Of a stretch of DNA of 64,000 nucleotides, positions 1-11,643 are shown piece after piece. Under the pieces are notes generated by a model that worked only from the letters and a program-made list of their open reading frames with translations, made no database searches and was not told the DNA's origin. A program made the translations under genes and the position numbers. Location of the stretch: assembly GCF_010015445.1 (NCBI RefSeq), contig NC_053127.1, positions 9,536,276 to 9,600,275 on the forward strand, given 5' to 3'. Within the stretch, counting starts at the first letter, position 1. Each line of letters starts with the position of its first letter. This DNA is from Perca fluviatilis (taxonomy: Eukaryota; Chordata; Actinopteri; Perciformes; Percidae).

Positions 1-1439
1 CCATTGCTAGGCATTACATCATGATGGTGAGTCACTCCCTGGGATTAAGAGACCGAAAAAAAAAAAAAGAACATGCACAAATACACCATGGCGCTGCCTG
101 TCCATGACAGCTCAGCAAAGGTAAAGTGAGACAATGATTTCCGATTGTAGGAAACGCATAGGAAGCCTGGTGTGTCTTTGTGCTCATAATGTCCATCAAA
201 TAAACGCTCACTTTCACTGAGGCAAGAATAATCCTCCAGTGGGTCTCTCTTAAATTGTGTCAGAAAACTCCAGCGCAACTCAGCAACTTCCAGCAAGTGA
301 TACTGAAAGGATTCCGAGTAAATGCTGGAGCGCCAAAAATACTGTATGCATGTGCTAACAAAATACCCATGCAGTGTGAGGCCACCTACACATCCCCAAA
401 CATTAGTGTTTGGCAAGCAAATAGAGAGCACTCATGTGGTATCTCCAAGCTAGTATCAGAGTCAACAAGCTTGCTGACTGTTTACATATTTTTACACGTT
501 TTGATGTGAATTAGTATAATTATACTATCCTAATTATATACTTAGTGTTGCTACAGTATAAAATTAAGTGCAACATACAGTAAGACACTACGTAGGATTC
601 TCCGGTCCTTATGGGCATTATCCCAACTTTGCATTACACATTGGCTGCAGTCCATGTGGCAAATATCTCACGGCGGCAAGGGCAGGAAAACACATTTTAA
701 TGGAGAGCATGCTAGAGTCTAACTGATGTGTTGGCTGATACTACCTTATCACCCATATATTGTGTATGTATTGGCATATACTTGTTTTAGAGTGCACTTC
801 ATCGCTTCTCTTTACCCCACTTCTTTTGCAAGCAGAACAAAAACATAGGGATAAATGAGAAATTACTTGAGCAACCAATCAAAGGCTAACATAAAAAAAA
901 AAAGTCAGGGCTAGTGAAGTGGCATGATGGAACAGGCTGGAAATAAGTCAGTACTTCAAGTAAGAACCTCACACAACAAAGAAAAAACAGACATTCAGTG
1001 ACAAAAGAGGAAAATATCTCAAAAAGTAATACACAATCACAATACATTGTGTGAAAAAACATCACTGCATGCAATCATAAATGAGCAACAATTATCCCTG
1101 TAGACACCAGGTGTACAACAAAATGAGCAGCCTCTCCAGGTGGTTTGAAAAGCAGGATTTCAGAGTAGAAAATGATCCTCCTTGAAGACAAATAAAGCAG
1201 GTGTGATATCAGCTTGGCTGCTGAAATCCTGGAACAAACAGCCTTAGGCCGCAATCCGAATGAGCACATTTGCAGGGTTGCAAAACGCGAGGTGCACTGA
1301 ATTTCTTGGTGATGAGACCAGTTGCCTTTATTATTATTCTTGCTAGACAGCCACTGAATCCCCCGTCCTCAGCCAACCGTTATTTTGCTGTTAAATTAAA
1401 TGACATCAGGCGTTTTTTTCCCTGAGTTGAAGTTTTCAA

Positions 1440-1815
1440 CTCGAGGTGTTCAGTGGCCTAGAAATCCGTTGACTTGCGAGCTGGAATAACCAAACTATAT
1501 AGTCAGTGGGCGGGCTTATGCTGCTGGGAACAGCGGTCTTCTGGAAGACTTGGAGTTAAGCTTTTCTTTGAGAAAAGAACGGCATTGAAGTCATTCTTAA
1601 AAAAGGAAGATGTGTTCGGAGTTTTGCCGACAGGATACGGCAAAAGTTTCCCAGCAGCAGCAGTAGCCATAAGCCCGCCCACTGACTCTATACACGATGT
1701 GATTGGCCTGACCAAAGTTTGGTTTTTCCAGCTTGCAAGCCAACAGAGAGTGCCTAGACTGACCCTGGCTGCAAAATAAATTTGCTGCCACTAGGGTGCG
1801 TCGAGATTTCTAAAC
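1440..1815. mobile_element. Interspersed repeat with internal inverted repeat
   Basis: Two arms of an inverted repeat, 1496-1530 and 1648-1693, share the 20-base core AGTCAGTGGGCGGGCTTATG and an adjoining CTGCTGGGAA block. They bracket about 120 bp that reads as a helicase fragment. The right-hand part (1694-1815) resembles sequence I remember as frequent in fish genomes. The outer limits and target duplication are unclear, so the ends given are approximate. It may be a non-autonomous foldback element. Confidence 0.45.
1573..1647 (+). pseudogene. RecQ-type helicase Walker A fragment
   Basis: This 25-codon segment of an open frame running 1474-1779 (no ATG start) contains the block DVFGVLPTGYGKS, preceded by ALKSFLKKE. 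The spacing of an upstream A-L-x-x-F/L segment, a D-V-F block and the P-T-G-Y-G-K-S phosphate-binding loop is that of superfamily 2 RecQ-like helicases. Right after the lysine-serine the frame runs into the inverted-repeat arm and the homology stops, so no motif Ia, DEAH or later motif exists. It is a captured or decayed fragment that cannot encode a helicase. Confidence 0.55.
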
Positions 1816-2913
1816 TAGGTGTTCAGGGCATTACAGCAAAAAAACAAAACACAAGGTGCTCAGCAACGCAAAACCAGCAAGCAATACAGAACAATTACAA
1901 TAAGCGGCCCTAGACTGCTAAAACTCTGTGTTATGCAGCAAGTCAGTGTAACTGATGCACACCAAAGATGGATAATGAAGTCCAAATAAAGTCACATATA
2001 TATATATATACACACATAAGTTAATTTTTTTCATGCAGCCATCTTAAATCTGACACCAGTCACATAAGTGGCAATATTACTTTGAGTCACATCTAACTAC
2101 TCCTTTTTCAGTTAAACTATGGGATAAGCAGTGCCTGGAATTACAATGCAAAAGGATACGCAATCTTACTTTCAAGGTGATATTAATTTAAGCAGCCGAA
2201 ACATCTAAAAAACAAAAACGGACATCGACAGCAGGACAGACTACAGTACATTGGGTGGGTGTTTAGTCTTCTCGTGTGGAGTTAGCGTTCGTAAGTCCAG
2301 GCTATATAATTGTGGACATACCTTGTCATGGGCCAAAATGCTTGTCAGAAGGGGACTCTGTGACCTGGTGGTAGCGCTACAATGACTTTTCACACATCGG
2401 TATGGCATGACACTTGTAGCACACACCGGATGTGCAATTCAGAAAGAAGTAGCAAAAGTAAAGTAGCCGGGATGTGCCACCCGTGTGCAGGCTTACATTG
2501 GAAACCTTTGCGTGTAATACGCAGCTGGTATGGGATGCCCTTTAGTCTTGTTAAGGTATATCACATTTCCTGCTAATTGACAGTTTTTGTTTACATAACT
2601 ACAAGACTCAGCCACGTAAGTTCACAGTTTACATTAAGCTAGGATAACCTCTGCAGCCGACCGTTGTATGCAGTTAGTGTATATTTATTGTAAGCGTTGA
2701 AACAGCATCAAAAATCTACCAGGGACACATGCATGATACAGTATTGCCGTCTTGTCTCATCACTCAAAGGTTTGGTTGAACAAAGGACAATCAAGCAAAA
2801 CCTCCTACTTTCTGCACTTGTGTCTTAAAGATTGCCAGTATTCCATCATTAATCACAAATAATTATGTGCTGTCGTGTATATGTGTGATCCCTGATAAAA
2901 AGGGTACTTCAGC

Positions 2914-2936
2914 TGTTTGTTTGTTTGTTTGTTTGT

Positions 2937-2995
<59 letters not shown>

Positions 2996-3015
2996 TTTTG
3001 TTTTGTTTTTTTTTT
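2914..3015. repeat. Compound microsatellite (GTTT)n-(TA)n-poly T
   Basis: About six GTTT units (2914-2940) run into about 25 TA units (2942-2992) and then a T-rich tract to 3015. A probable length-polymorphic site inside ncam1 intron 1. Confidence 0.95.
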
Positions 3016-4242
3016 AAAGCGTTATATTGTCTATCAAAGCCTGTCTTGTGCTGTACTTGAAACTGGTTGGTAAAGGAATGTCAAAAAAAATTAAAAAGAA
3101 ATCAGTATTAACACAAGAATACTCAGAAATGTCTGACTTTCACAGAAAGCAATTCCAACGGTTTACCAGTGTAGTAAGTAAGTTAGAATAGTGACCGGCT
3201 ATAAATAATACCGGGCACCATGCTAACAATACAGAAAACTGGAACATTGATACAAACAGTATATATTCCAAATGATAACGGTGCTTGTAGTTCTCCAAGT
3301 AGTTCAAGGAGGACTGGGACATCATGCTGGGGATTCTGTTACGCAGTGAAGTATTTCTTGGTCAGCTTGGGCATCGTCACCAGACTCGGCAGTCTCACTA
3401 CAGAGCTCAGAAAAAAAAAAATGCAATGCTGCATGACAAAGTAGCACAGATCCTCAGTGCTGATGTAGAGAATGTGGTGAGGTTAGGATAAAGCACTCCG
3501 CTGAAGATGCTGAGTACCACAGCAGACAACTGTCCATCCACCATCACCTACCATGTTCTCCATGAGCAGTGGGGCTATTACGCCTTAAGGCACCAGCAGC
3601 TTCAAAGTCTGTTTAGAGTCAGAACCACTCCCAGAGGTGTTTCACCTTGCTGAATGTGATCTTGGGGCACATTGACATCAAGCAAGGTTTTTTTTTTTTT
3701 CTGAATCCATTAGAAGCTGATACCAGTTCACCCTGCTGGGACTTCTTATTGGAGAACTGAAGAGTTATTAAGTATAAGAGCTGAGTTCAGTTCAACCAGG
3801 GGACGTGACCAGAACATGGAGGGTCTGAGACAAGCTTTCAGTACATTTTTATATTACATGTTTTGTAAATTTGAACAAACAGACCACCTTAGAGACCGCA
3901 CATCCATTATGCTTCTCTTCAATTACAAACACTCAATACTGAAGTCATACTTGCTTTGACCATGACAGGATACTCAAATTTACTTTAACTAGGACCAAAA
4001 AATAACTTTTATGAATGAGCCCTTGTTCGGGCCATGTAACCCTTAATGATCAATTCTTTTTTTTTTCCTCTTTAGGTTAAATGATCTAGCAGATTGTATC
4101 ACATTATTTTCAGACAGGTCATTAGCAACTAGCTTGGTATTTGTCTAGTCTCAATGGCAGAGTAACTTGGAAGCACATCATAAAATAGATATGTTTAAAA
4201 TTATGTTTAATACTATGTAGACCATAAATACAAGTCAGAAGT

Positions 4243-4585
4243 AGGGCTGGGCAATATATCGACATTTTATCAATATTGATATACAAGACTAGATATCGTC
4301 TTAGAATTTGGATATTGTAATATGGCATAAGTGTTGTCTTTTCCTTATTTTACAGGCTGCATTACAGTAAAGTCATGTCATTTTCTGAGCTTACTGTAAT
4401 AGACTTACTAGCCGTTTTATTATTTGCCTTTACCCACAGTCACTGTATCCACTTTGTGGATTATCTAAAATCTCATTGTGAAAATATTTTTTGAAAGCAC
4501 CATTAATCAACCCTAAAATATTATCGCAATTGTATTTGATCAAGAATATCGTGACATCTGATTTTTCTACGTACCACCCAGCTCT
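4243..4585. mobile_element. Short DNA transposon-like repeat, AGGGCTGGGC ends
   Basis: The segment starts AGGGCTGGGCAATAT and ends in a decayed CACCCAGCTCT, which is an imperfect inverted terminal repeat. Between them lie ATATCG-type blocks at both ends. I recognise this layout from memory as a common fish interspersed repeat. It has no coding capacity. The superfamily is not clear because no convincing target duplication is visible. Confidence 0.5.
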
Positions 4586-4841
4586 CGCCGGAAATCTTAA
4601 ATTGTCATACACAACACTGCATTGGGGGGCACCTTGTGGAAAAGGCTTTGAGGTTTTTGAGGTTCTTACATTCCCACAACTGTTTTCAGTTTTACTTTAA
4701 TGTTCAAGGAACACAAGCTTAATGCCAACCGACAAAGGTTGTGTTGGTTTGCAATTGTGCAGCTACATACACACTGTATATATTGTATTGAGTTTTGCAA
4801 AGTAATGCTGTGCTGATAGAGGGAAAAAAAAAAAACTTCAA

Positions 4842-4867
4842 GGGTTGGAGGGTTGGGGGGAGGGGGG
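4842..4867 (+). other. G-quadruplex-type sequence in ncam1 intron 1
   Basis: Four G runs (3, 3, 6 and 6 G) with loops of 5, 2 and 1 bases lie within 26 bp on the plus strand. This is the template strand for ncam1 transcription. The motif fits the usual intramolecular G4 pattern; folding is inferred only. Confidence 0.5.
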
Positions 4868-7309
4868 CAGCCCCCATTCTGTACAACAAGCCCATCTCCT
4901 TCTGTTTCGTTTTTTTCCCTACATTCAATTCTCTATAGGACGCCTTCATTGCTCACACAATGCAAATCACTCACGGCCTCTATTCATGCACTGATTAATA
5001 TGCAAAGACAGCCCATCCTCATCTAACAGTCAGCAGAGAAGAAATTTAACAGCCAGCCGAGTCATTTTGAACTTCTGTTTGTACTACTGTCAGCATAAAA
5101 GAGCACTGAGAGGACATTAATTCATAGATAATGTATCAAAATCCACCATCTGTTTTATGCTCATGTTTTGATAATTTATTTTACATGTTTTATCCACAGA
5201 TCTGCAAACATCAACTAATGACATAATGATTTGCCTGTATGAATTACTCTCTGCACTCCTCTGTTTCATTACTTATAATCCAAGTATAAAACTAAAATTG
5301 TGGGAATTAAACATTTATGAAATGCCATGTCATTTTAAACAAAGACAAAAATGACTGACTAGAATAAATAGCAAAGTATATAGAAAAAAGTTGAATGCAC
5401 AATAGAACATGCGCAGAAATCATGTCTGGGAAATCAATTACGACTTGATAAGTCATTTTTTGATGCAGTTTCTTGCTTTTTGAATAACTACACAGTAGTA
5501 GTAGTGGTAGTAGTACTATGCAGTATATGGCTAAATATGTGCTGAGCCCAAAGGGAGTCCAGCTGTAATCGGAGTAGCGCCTACTCTGATGAGAATTTGA
5601 TCAACATAAGCTGTGATAAATTGGTACAAAATGTCACTTTGAACGCCGCGTGGATCTTATTGCAACTACAGAGCAAAGTTCTGAAGACCCAGAATCTAGT
5701 TTTATTCAGAGAGCAGACTAAAAACGCCTTATAATTTTCCCTTGTTTGGTTGCTTTTTCCAGTTCCCCAAAGTCAAAAATAGCCTGTATTATTTTCATAG
5801 TGGCTTTGAACTCACCACAGCAGTTAAAGTCCCATATGTTAGCCATTTAGGAATTGTGTATTTTCTCTCCCTCTAAATGTGCTCTCTTGTATTGGAGTTC
5901 AGCTCTATGCACGAAAACATTGTTTTAGATCTACAGGATCATGAAATGAACGTCACGGTTCAATTCACGTTGATTCAATTCACATGGTTAGCTTCACACT
6001 TGAACTCAGTTACCTTAAGTTTCACAAAACTATATAAAAGGGACTGGCAGGTGCACAGCAGTAACTGGACATTTCAGACCAAAAGCAGCATTTGAAAAAC
6101 ACAAGGGGCTGCATTGGCGGGGGCCTGCTTCATTTAGTGATGAAATGAAGAAATACAAATGAAGAAGTCCAGTCTGAGTAATAGATGCATGACTATGAAT
6201 GTCTGTCAGACACTGAAACACTGCACAGTGCTTTAGAATACCATGAGGAAGGATTTTAAAACTCTGGAAAGTTATCACAATGACACTTGTATCCATCTCA
6301 ACATCTGGATCAACCTCTCAACGCCTAGCAACGACAAATCACCAACTCAGGCCGAAGATCTGAAATCATATGGTCAAAATTCACATTCAGGCATTAGCAG
6401 TCACCATGTTATCACCTCTGAGAACCTTAAACCGAAAAACTTCACATCCCTCAAAGGAGGCACTCATTTTCACTCTCCAATAGGTGTGACAAATAGTTGT
6501 GTCTCTGATTAGCCTCCATCACCTTACACTCCTTCAGGTTGAAGAATGATGACCATGGATATAGTAGATCCCTCCAATAACACAAGGTCAGAACTGGCAA
6601 AACACACTAGACTCAATCCATCTGGCTGCAGACAGAGCAAGACAAGAAAGGCCACTGTCTGTCTCCACTTCTAAAATCATACTCCATTTAATCTGGCCAA
6701 TATTCAATACATTTCTTGGAAGGTGGTGTGGCTCCTCATCCTATAATGTTTATGACTAGACTCCAAATTCAATTAGCACTGAACTGGAACAGGAACTGGA
6801 AATCAATAAATGTAATTAAATTGCTCAGCCTTCAAACTGTGCGATACCGTCATTACCCTTTTAATATACCCCGGGCCTATCAAATAATGTGATCAATTTC
6901 TTTGAATTTCTTCCCCTATTGCAAAAAGAGCAGAGCTGAGGCACAGTTGTCTAATTATCTCCCTCTTGGTTCCTTTCACTTTCCCTCCCATATGAGGTGC
7001 AGTGAATTGCGAGGGAGTCAGAATATTTTTGGCAGGATCAGGAATCACATAGAAAAGAAATGAACACATCCCAAGTGGTCTTGGTACCATACCGCCCTCT
7101 ACACAACTAACAGTGACAGGTTGCCACAGTGTTTGGGTGTGAAAGGTGCCAAAAAACTGTTCATTTGAAAATACGTCAAACATATTCTAGAAAAGAAAAA
7201 AAAAACTTATATTTAATGTGTACTAAGGGGCATATAGTTTAGTTGTGTGTATAGCAAAGGAATGCAAATACTGTCAAGTCACAGATCTGCAACTTATGCC
7301 CAAATAACC

Positions 7310-8005
7310 CATTAGATCCTGACCAATATATCGAGCAGGCCAACAATATTGGTCAATTTTAGCTTATCACAAATATTCAATAGTTAGTCCACCAGAGGGT
7401 ACACGTTTATTTTTAAATAAACATGAACTGTGTGTGACTGTGTGTGACTGTGTGTGAACACTGGTGGTTCACACGCACAAATGGCAAATTGTAGTCATGG
7501 TGCAGTGTCCCTTGCAAATGGAAGCTTTGCACCTGTGGCATGTATGCTATGAAGGAGTATGTGAAAGAGATGGGTTCCTATAATTTACACAAGATTTATT
7601 TGTTTGGCAGGTGTGGTTCACATTGGGGGAGAAGTACATTAGCTCAAGAAAACACTGGGCTCCCATAATTTACTCTAAGCTCTCTTGTGGAATGTATGAT
7701 TCATGTGTAGAATGGGCACACAAGCACAGGAAAGTTGTAGGAGTGTGTGTATGGAGATGCCTTTCATCTCCTGGATGAAAATTATACTCTTTCCCATTCA
7801 TTTCCTATGGCGGTCATTTTTGACCGTAAACAAAAAAAAAAGTGTGACCGAGTTGAATAAATCACTCAAAATTCAAAGAAAGTAATCACAATGAATTTTA
7901 TGTGCTCAAATGCCTTTTGTGAAGGATATCATATACCATATTTATGGTACAGGGAATGTGTAAATCAGAGTTTTTTTGACCGGAACAGTGTTAGAAGGTT
8001 AATAA
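7310..8005. repeat. Decayed interspersed repeat fragments
   Basis: The part near 7320-7400 carries an ATATATCG-type block, and 7790-8005 contains a 'cattcatttcctatggcg' block followed by GGTCATTTTTGACCG-like repeats. I remember both from fish transposon-derived sequence. Three tandem copies of TGTGTGACTG sit at 7428-7457. Ends and class are not determinable. Confidence 0.3.
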
Positions 8006-9613
8006 CTACGGGGCCCATGTATCAATCCATCCATCATCTAATGAAAATCAGTTGATATCATGATCACATTTCTTTTAAACTCAAATAATGAAATAAAACA
8101 AAAAAGGCAAAAATAGGAAATGATCAAAGAACACTGCAGACCTTTAGAATATGAAGGAAGACTGGTGAAATCTAAAGTTGAGGTTAGAATAATAATCCTT
8201 CTCCTTTATAATTGGGACAATGCCTAATAAATGGCGTTATTATCAAACTATTGTTCCTCTCTCCAAGGACCCCTGGGGGTCCTCAAACTCCACTTGGAGC
8301 ACACAGTTGCAGTCTATATAAAGAGGGGGCAGATCAGGGAGAGAAGGAGGACGTAAGAAGCGGGAGAGTGGGGGTTTAGGGGGGGAAATGGCTCCCCCTC
8401 CCGCCCTATATAACCAAGGGAGCTCTGGGATTGGATTCTATTGTATACATTGAATGACTATTCAGTCGTCCTCAATGGATGACGAATTTCCTCCCAACCA
8501 ACCAAATAAAAATAACTAGGATCAAAATCAGCCTGGCCTGAATGTCAACATCATTTTAGCGCCTAAAAACGCACTGCGCTATGAAGTTGGAAACTCCAAT
8601 GTCCTATTTGGCAAGCAAGAAAAACGAAAGAAACAATTGTTATGTCGCATAAATACGGCCAGGGGCTGTTAACCTACACGGGCAGACTGATGTTAAACTC
8701 TAAAACCCCACATTGTCACATCCGCGCAGAATACGGTTTTCGTGCCAAATCCGATGATGGCTAGAGTCGGAATGGTGGACACATCTAATCCATCCAACGA
8801 ATACAGTCTGAGCGCGTACGTATGGGAAACAAAACTCAAATTTTTGATAAACATTCCCCCTAAATTTGGTTTTAGTACACGGAAACAAAGCATCCCCGCT
8901 ATAAGAACGAGCGCTCCGGACACTGCATCTTCGGTGCGTCATGGCTGACCCAGCAGAAGTGAGAAAGCCGAGGTGGACTTTTGGATGAGCCCATATATGT
9001 CGTTTAGGTGGTTAGATTAGAAAACGGTGGCTTACAAGCAGCCATAGGGTATAAGCAATATCTGCTGGCATGAGGGACCACAAAAGCGTCCCTGCATCAC
9101 CAGTCCTAATCTCAGCCAGCATCCATAACCTTATACCCGCACAAATGAACTCACTAACTCGCAGAAAAACGCAGCATGTGTGGGTCATGTTCCTCCAAAT
9201 GAAGAAAACCTACAATATGCATAACTCAGAAAAAGTAAGCCAACCGGACCTGGGATGTAGCCTATATACTCCTGTTTTGCGCGAACATAAAAAAAATAAA
9301 TAAAAATGCAAATGAAAGAGTCTAAACTAGGAATAAAAGGTGTCCCGGTTGGGATTTCACGCTTTATTCGGCTCAACGAGATATAAACACGCTCACTTCT
9401 TAGAAAAAAAAACTTTTTGTACAATGGTGTATATATGAGCAGAGCACCAGCTCTGACCTAGCGCCACTGTCCGGAGTCAGAGACAAGGATGCCGCGGGAC
9501 CAGAGGATGCTGCTCCAGCATCAAAACAGCTCGGCCTTCCCTCCACAGATTTAGCTTTGCCCACAGGCTTGGAATAACCTAATATGAATAATAAAACAAC
9601 TCCGCTTCCTTAC

Positions 9614-9665
9614 CTGCACAGCCGATGAATAGCAATCCCCAGATGAGGTCCCTTGTTTGAAGCAT
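9614..9665 (-). CDS. ncam1: ncam1 first coding exon (signal peptide), 5'-most part of the gene
   Basis: Neural cell adhesion molecule 1 is an Ig/FNIII-domain cell-surface protein that mediates homophilic adhesion of neurons. On the minus strand the ATG at 9665-9663 opens 17 codons reading MLQTRDLIWGLLFIGCA plus one G, followed directly by GTAAGG at 9613-9608. That is a near-consensus splice donor leaving a phase-1 intron. The human NCAM1 N-terminus as I remember it, MLQTKDLIWTLFFLGTA, agrees at 12 of 17 positions and its first coding exon stops at the same residue and phase. Charged start, hydrophobic core and small residues at the end fit a secretion signal. The rest of the gene lies beyond position 1 on the minus strand. 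The a and b teleost paralogues cannot be separated from one exon. Confidence 0.88.
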
Positions 9666-9922
9666 TGCAATATGTGTCACAGATATTCTCCTTGAAGAGC
9701 AGACGCACTTTAAAAACAAGCCAGGGGTCTCTACTGAGGAGGTGGGGAACCAGATATCAGCCTTTGCCAGGAGACAACAGCAGCTACCGGACGGAATTTT
9801 GGTCCTTGTCGCTACCCGTGTTCACGGCACAATGAGTGACAAGCAGCAGCCGTAGCACGCACTCGCACACACACACATGCACGCAATAGATACCAACACG
9901 AATTACTCCGCCCGGTAGGCGT

Positions 9923-9954
<32 letters not shown>

Positions 9955-9960
9955 GCGGTG
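9666..9960 (-). promoter_or_regulatory. ncam1: Probable ncam1 5'UTR and TATA-less proximal promoter
   Basis: Directly upstream of the ncam1 start codon on the minus strand is a stretch of mixed composition, richer in GC and CpG than the surroundings. It carries two GC boxes (CCGCCC at 9908-9913 and GGGGCGG at 9952-9958) around a (GA)13 tract at 9923-9948, and a short CA tract near 9865-9877. I see no TATA box in it. Mammalian NCAM1 is known to have a TATA-less, Sp1-type promoter, which fits. The transcription start and the UTR limits are inferred; no splice signal forces a further upstream exon. Confidence 0.55.
9923..9948. repeat. (GA)13 microsatellite in the ncam1 promoter
   Basis: Thirteen GA units between two GC boxes; on the sense (minus) strand it is a CT tract about 260-285 bp upstream of the start codon. 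GA/CT tracts can act as GAGA-factor-like or core-promoter elements, but that is inference. Confidence 0.9.
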
Positions 9961-10617
9961 CAGAATAAAGTCAGTAACAAAGTCCGTCAGTGCAGAAGCG
10001 ATAGGTCACAAGGATCTACATCGGAATACTAGCTTAATACGAGACAAATCCATGGATAATATCATTCATTGATAATTTCTACACTGCCAAATATCTGCAT
10101 TCAAATGTCTTGTTCTGAACTATAGCCTACTTTTTTTTTTTTTGCATTTAATTTCATTTATTTGCAAGTCCAAAAACAAAACACATTACATACAGCACAG
10201 TTAATCATTAGTTACTAAAGCATATTCCCCTCTCAAAAGGCATGAGCGCCTTCTTGGGTAATAATTCTAGTCAAAACACAACAGAGTTAACTTTAAAGAA
10301 ACCGTGACAGTTAAACTAGCCTACATTATTTTAATTTATTTAAAATCACTGATCACATTTGCTAAACGTCTAGGCACATGTAAATCAATGTAACATTTTG
10401 GTTTACTGGTCCATTTTTTCCAAAACATTTCCTTGAAATAACTAATTTAGTTATTTAGCATACAGCCGCTACAGAGCAACATTAGCATTCTGTCGAAGTT
10501 GTGTTTGTGTCCACCTGATGAATGTTGAGTCCATATATTCTTTAAAAATGTGCCACGGTACCATACAATATGTCGGCGGCACCACAAACCTGGCCACCAA
10601 TCAAAGGTGACGTGCGC

Positions 10618-11071
10618 CAACACAGTCTCACGGCAGTTCGTGAAATGGTCACGTCATTTTTAATCTACTGATTCGTGTACACGGACACGTTTATCTCGTT
10701 TTTTTACGTGGTGCTCAGCACGTTTTTTTTTTAAACTAATAGATTTTAATGGGAAGCATCTTTCGTGATCACAGCGCGATTCCAGGTTGGGTTTAGGAAA
10801 CCAATAAGGGGACAACAACGGGATGGTTTGGTTCAGGAAAAGAAGAACGGGACGGTTGGGTTTAGGAAAAGAAGAATGGGGAAAGGAAATGTGACACGCG
10901 GGACATGATCCCGAATTTTCGGCCTTTCATACTACTCGCTACCGTAGCCGCTCTTAATCCATTAGTTTAAAAAACATGCTGACCAACACGAAGATAAACC
11001 CCGAGATAAACGTGTCTTTGTACACAAATCAATAGATTGACCATTTCACAAACTGCCGTGAGACTGGGTTG
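10618..11071. mobile_element. TIR element with CAACMCAGTCTCACGG ends
   Basis: The two ends are inverted repeats of about 34 bp, the left starting CAACACAGTCTCACGG and the right (reverse complement) CAACCCAGTCTCACGG, both continuing through CAGTT-GTGAAATGGTCA. The 7-bp flanks, CGTGCGC and TGTGTGC, match at 5 of 7, both differences being C/T, so a decayed target duplication is plausible. Inside are GGTTGGGTTTAGGAAA blocks repeated at about 10790, 10820 and 10857, and a block near 10927-10970 shared with the element near 50 kb. No ORF. Confidence 0.75.
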
Positions 11072-11126
11072 TGTGTGCTGATGGTAAAGTTGGAACAGTC
11101 AACCTGACAGTGCTACTTGTGTTTCC

Positions 11127-11150
11127 AGAGAGAGAGAGAGAGAGAGAGAG

Positions 11151-11191
<41 letters not shown>
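11127..11191. repeat. (AG)12 followed by A41
   Basis: A perfect AG run (11127-11150) passes into 41 consecutive A. It looks like a slipped microsatellite, or less likely the tail of a lost retroposon; no body of a SINE is visible in front of it. Confidence 0.9.
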
Positions 11192-11195
<4 letters not shown>

Positions 11196-11234
11196 CTAAA
11201 ATACACTGGCCCATACTCCTCTCTCAATGTGACT

Positions 11235-11640
11235 AAGGGTGCGTCCCAAAGCCCTTAAATTGCATCCCCGTTTCCTCCACTTGCCTCCCTTCCTCGCGTC
11301 TTAGTCCCTCCCACGAGGTGGCCCGGGACAGACGCGAGGAAATCATGGGAGGAGAGAGGCAACGAGCAAATGTGTTTTAGAGGGATGAGTTGTCCTTTCC
11401 TCTGAAGTGTCACATAAATACGTCAGCTGTTTGGGCGGAGTTAGCAACTCCTTCAGCTGCACGGCTTCCGGGGAATGCTGCTCTCGTGTATCCTCGGCTA
11501 TAGCTCTTCGGTGATCCCTCCTCGGGGACGAAATAAGAGCTTTGAGAAGGGCCTTCACCGAGGAAGGACAGAACAACATCCGGTTCAGTCGAGAACCGAG
11601 GAGTCGAGGAGCTATCAATTAAGGGGGATGAGATTCAGCC
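11235..11640. repeat. CpG-bearing interspersed repeat
   Basis: The segment contains complementary GAGGA/TCCTC-rich blocks at its two sides (for example CTTCCTCGCGTC at 11290-11301 and GACGCGAGGAA at 11331-11341) and abuts the next inverted-repeat element. It resembles sequence I remember as dispersed in fish genomes. Open frames here (for example 11475-11801) show no protein family. Confidence 0.3.
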
Positions 11641-11643
11641 TAA

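Larger units (their letters stand above)
1..9613 (-). other. ncam1: 5' part of ncam1 intron 1
   Basis: Everything from the donor at 9613 to the window edge lies downstream of the first coding exon on the minus strand and should be intron 1, which is very long in vertebrate NCAM1 genes. I see no second ncam1 exon here (the next should open the first Ig domain with a phase-1 acceptor). The intron holds the helicase-fragment repeat near 1500, an (AT)n tract near 2950, a repeat at 4243-4585, a repeat fragment near 7310-8005 and GC-richer, unassigned sequence at 8650-8950. Stretches 1-1440, 1816-2913, 3016-4240, 4870-7300 and 8040-9600 show nothing else I can name. Confidence 0.7.

Noticed and set aside
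2867..3073. Open frame with a long alternating Y/I run
   Set aside because: Produced by the (TA)n microsatellite.
8310..8420. Two TATA-like boxes (TCTATATAAAG, CCTATATAACC) on the plus strand
   Set aside because: They lie inside ncam1 intron 1 in the wrong direction for ncam1, with no exon downstream; chance occurrence in AT-rich DNA is enough.
8693..8948. Overlapping open frames on both strands in a GC-richer patch
   Set aside because: Frames open on both strands over the same bases are typical of chance in such a patch; no protein motif seen, and the sequence may be an old repeat.
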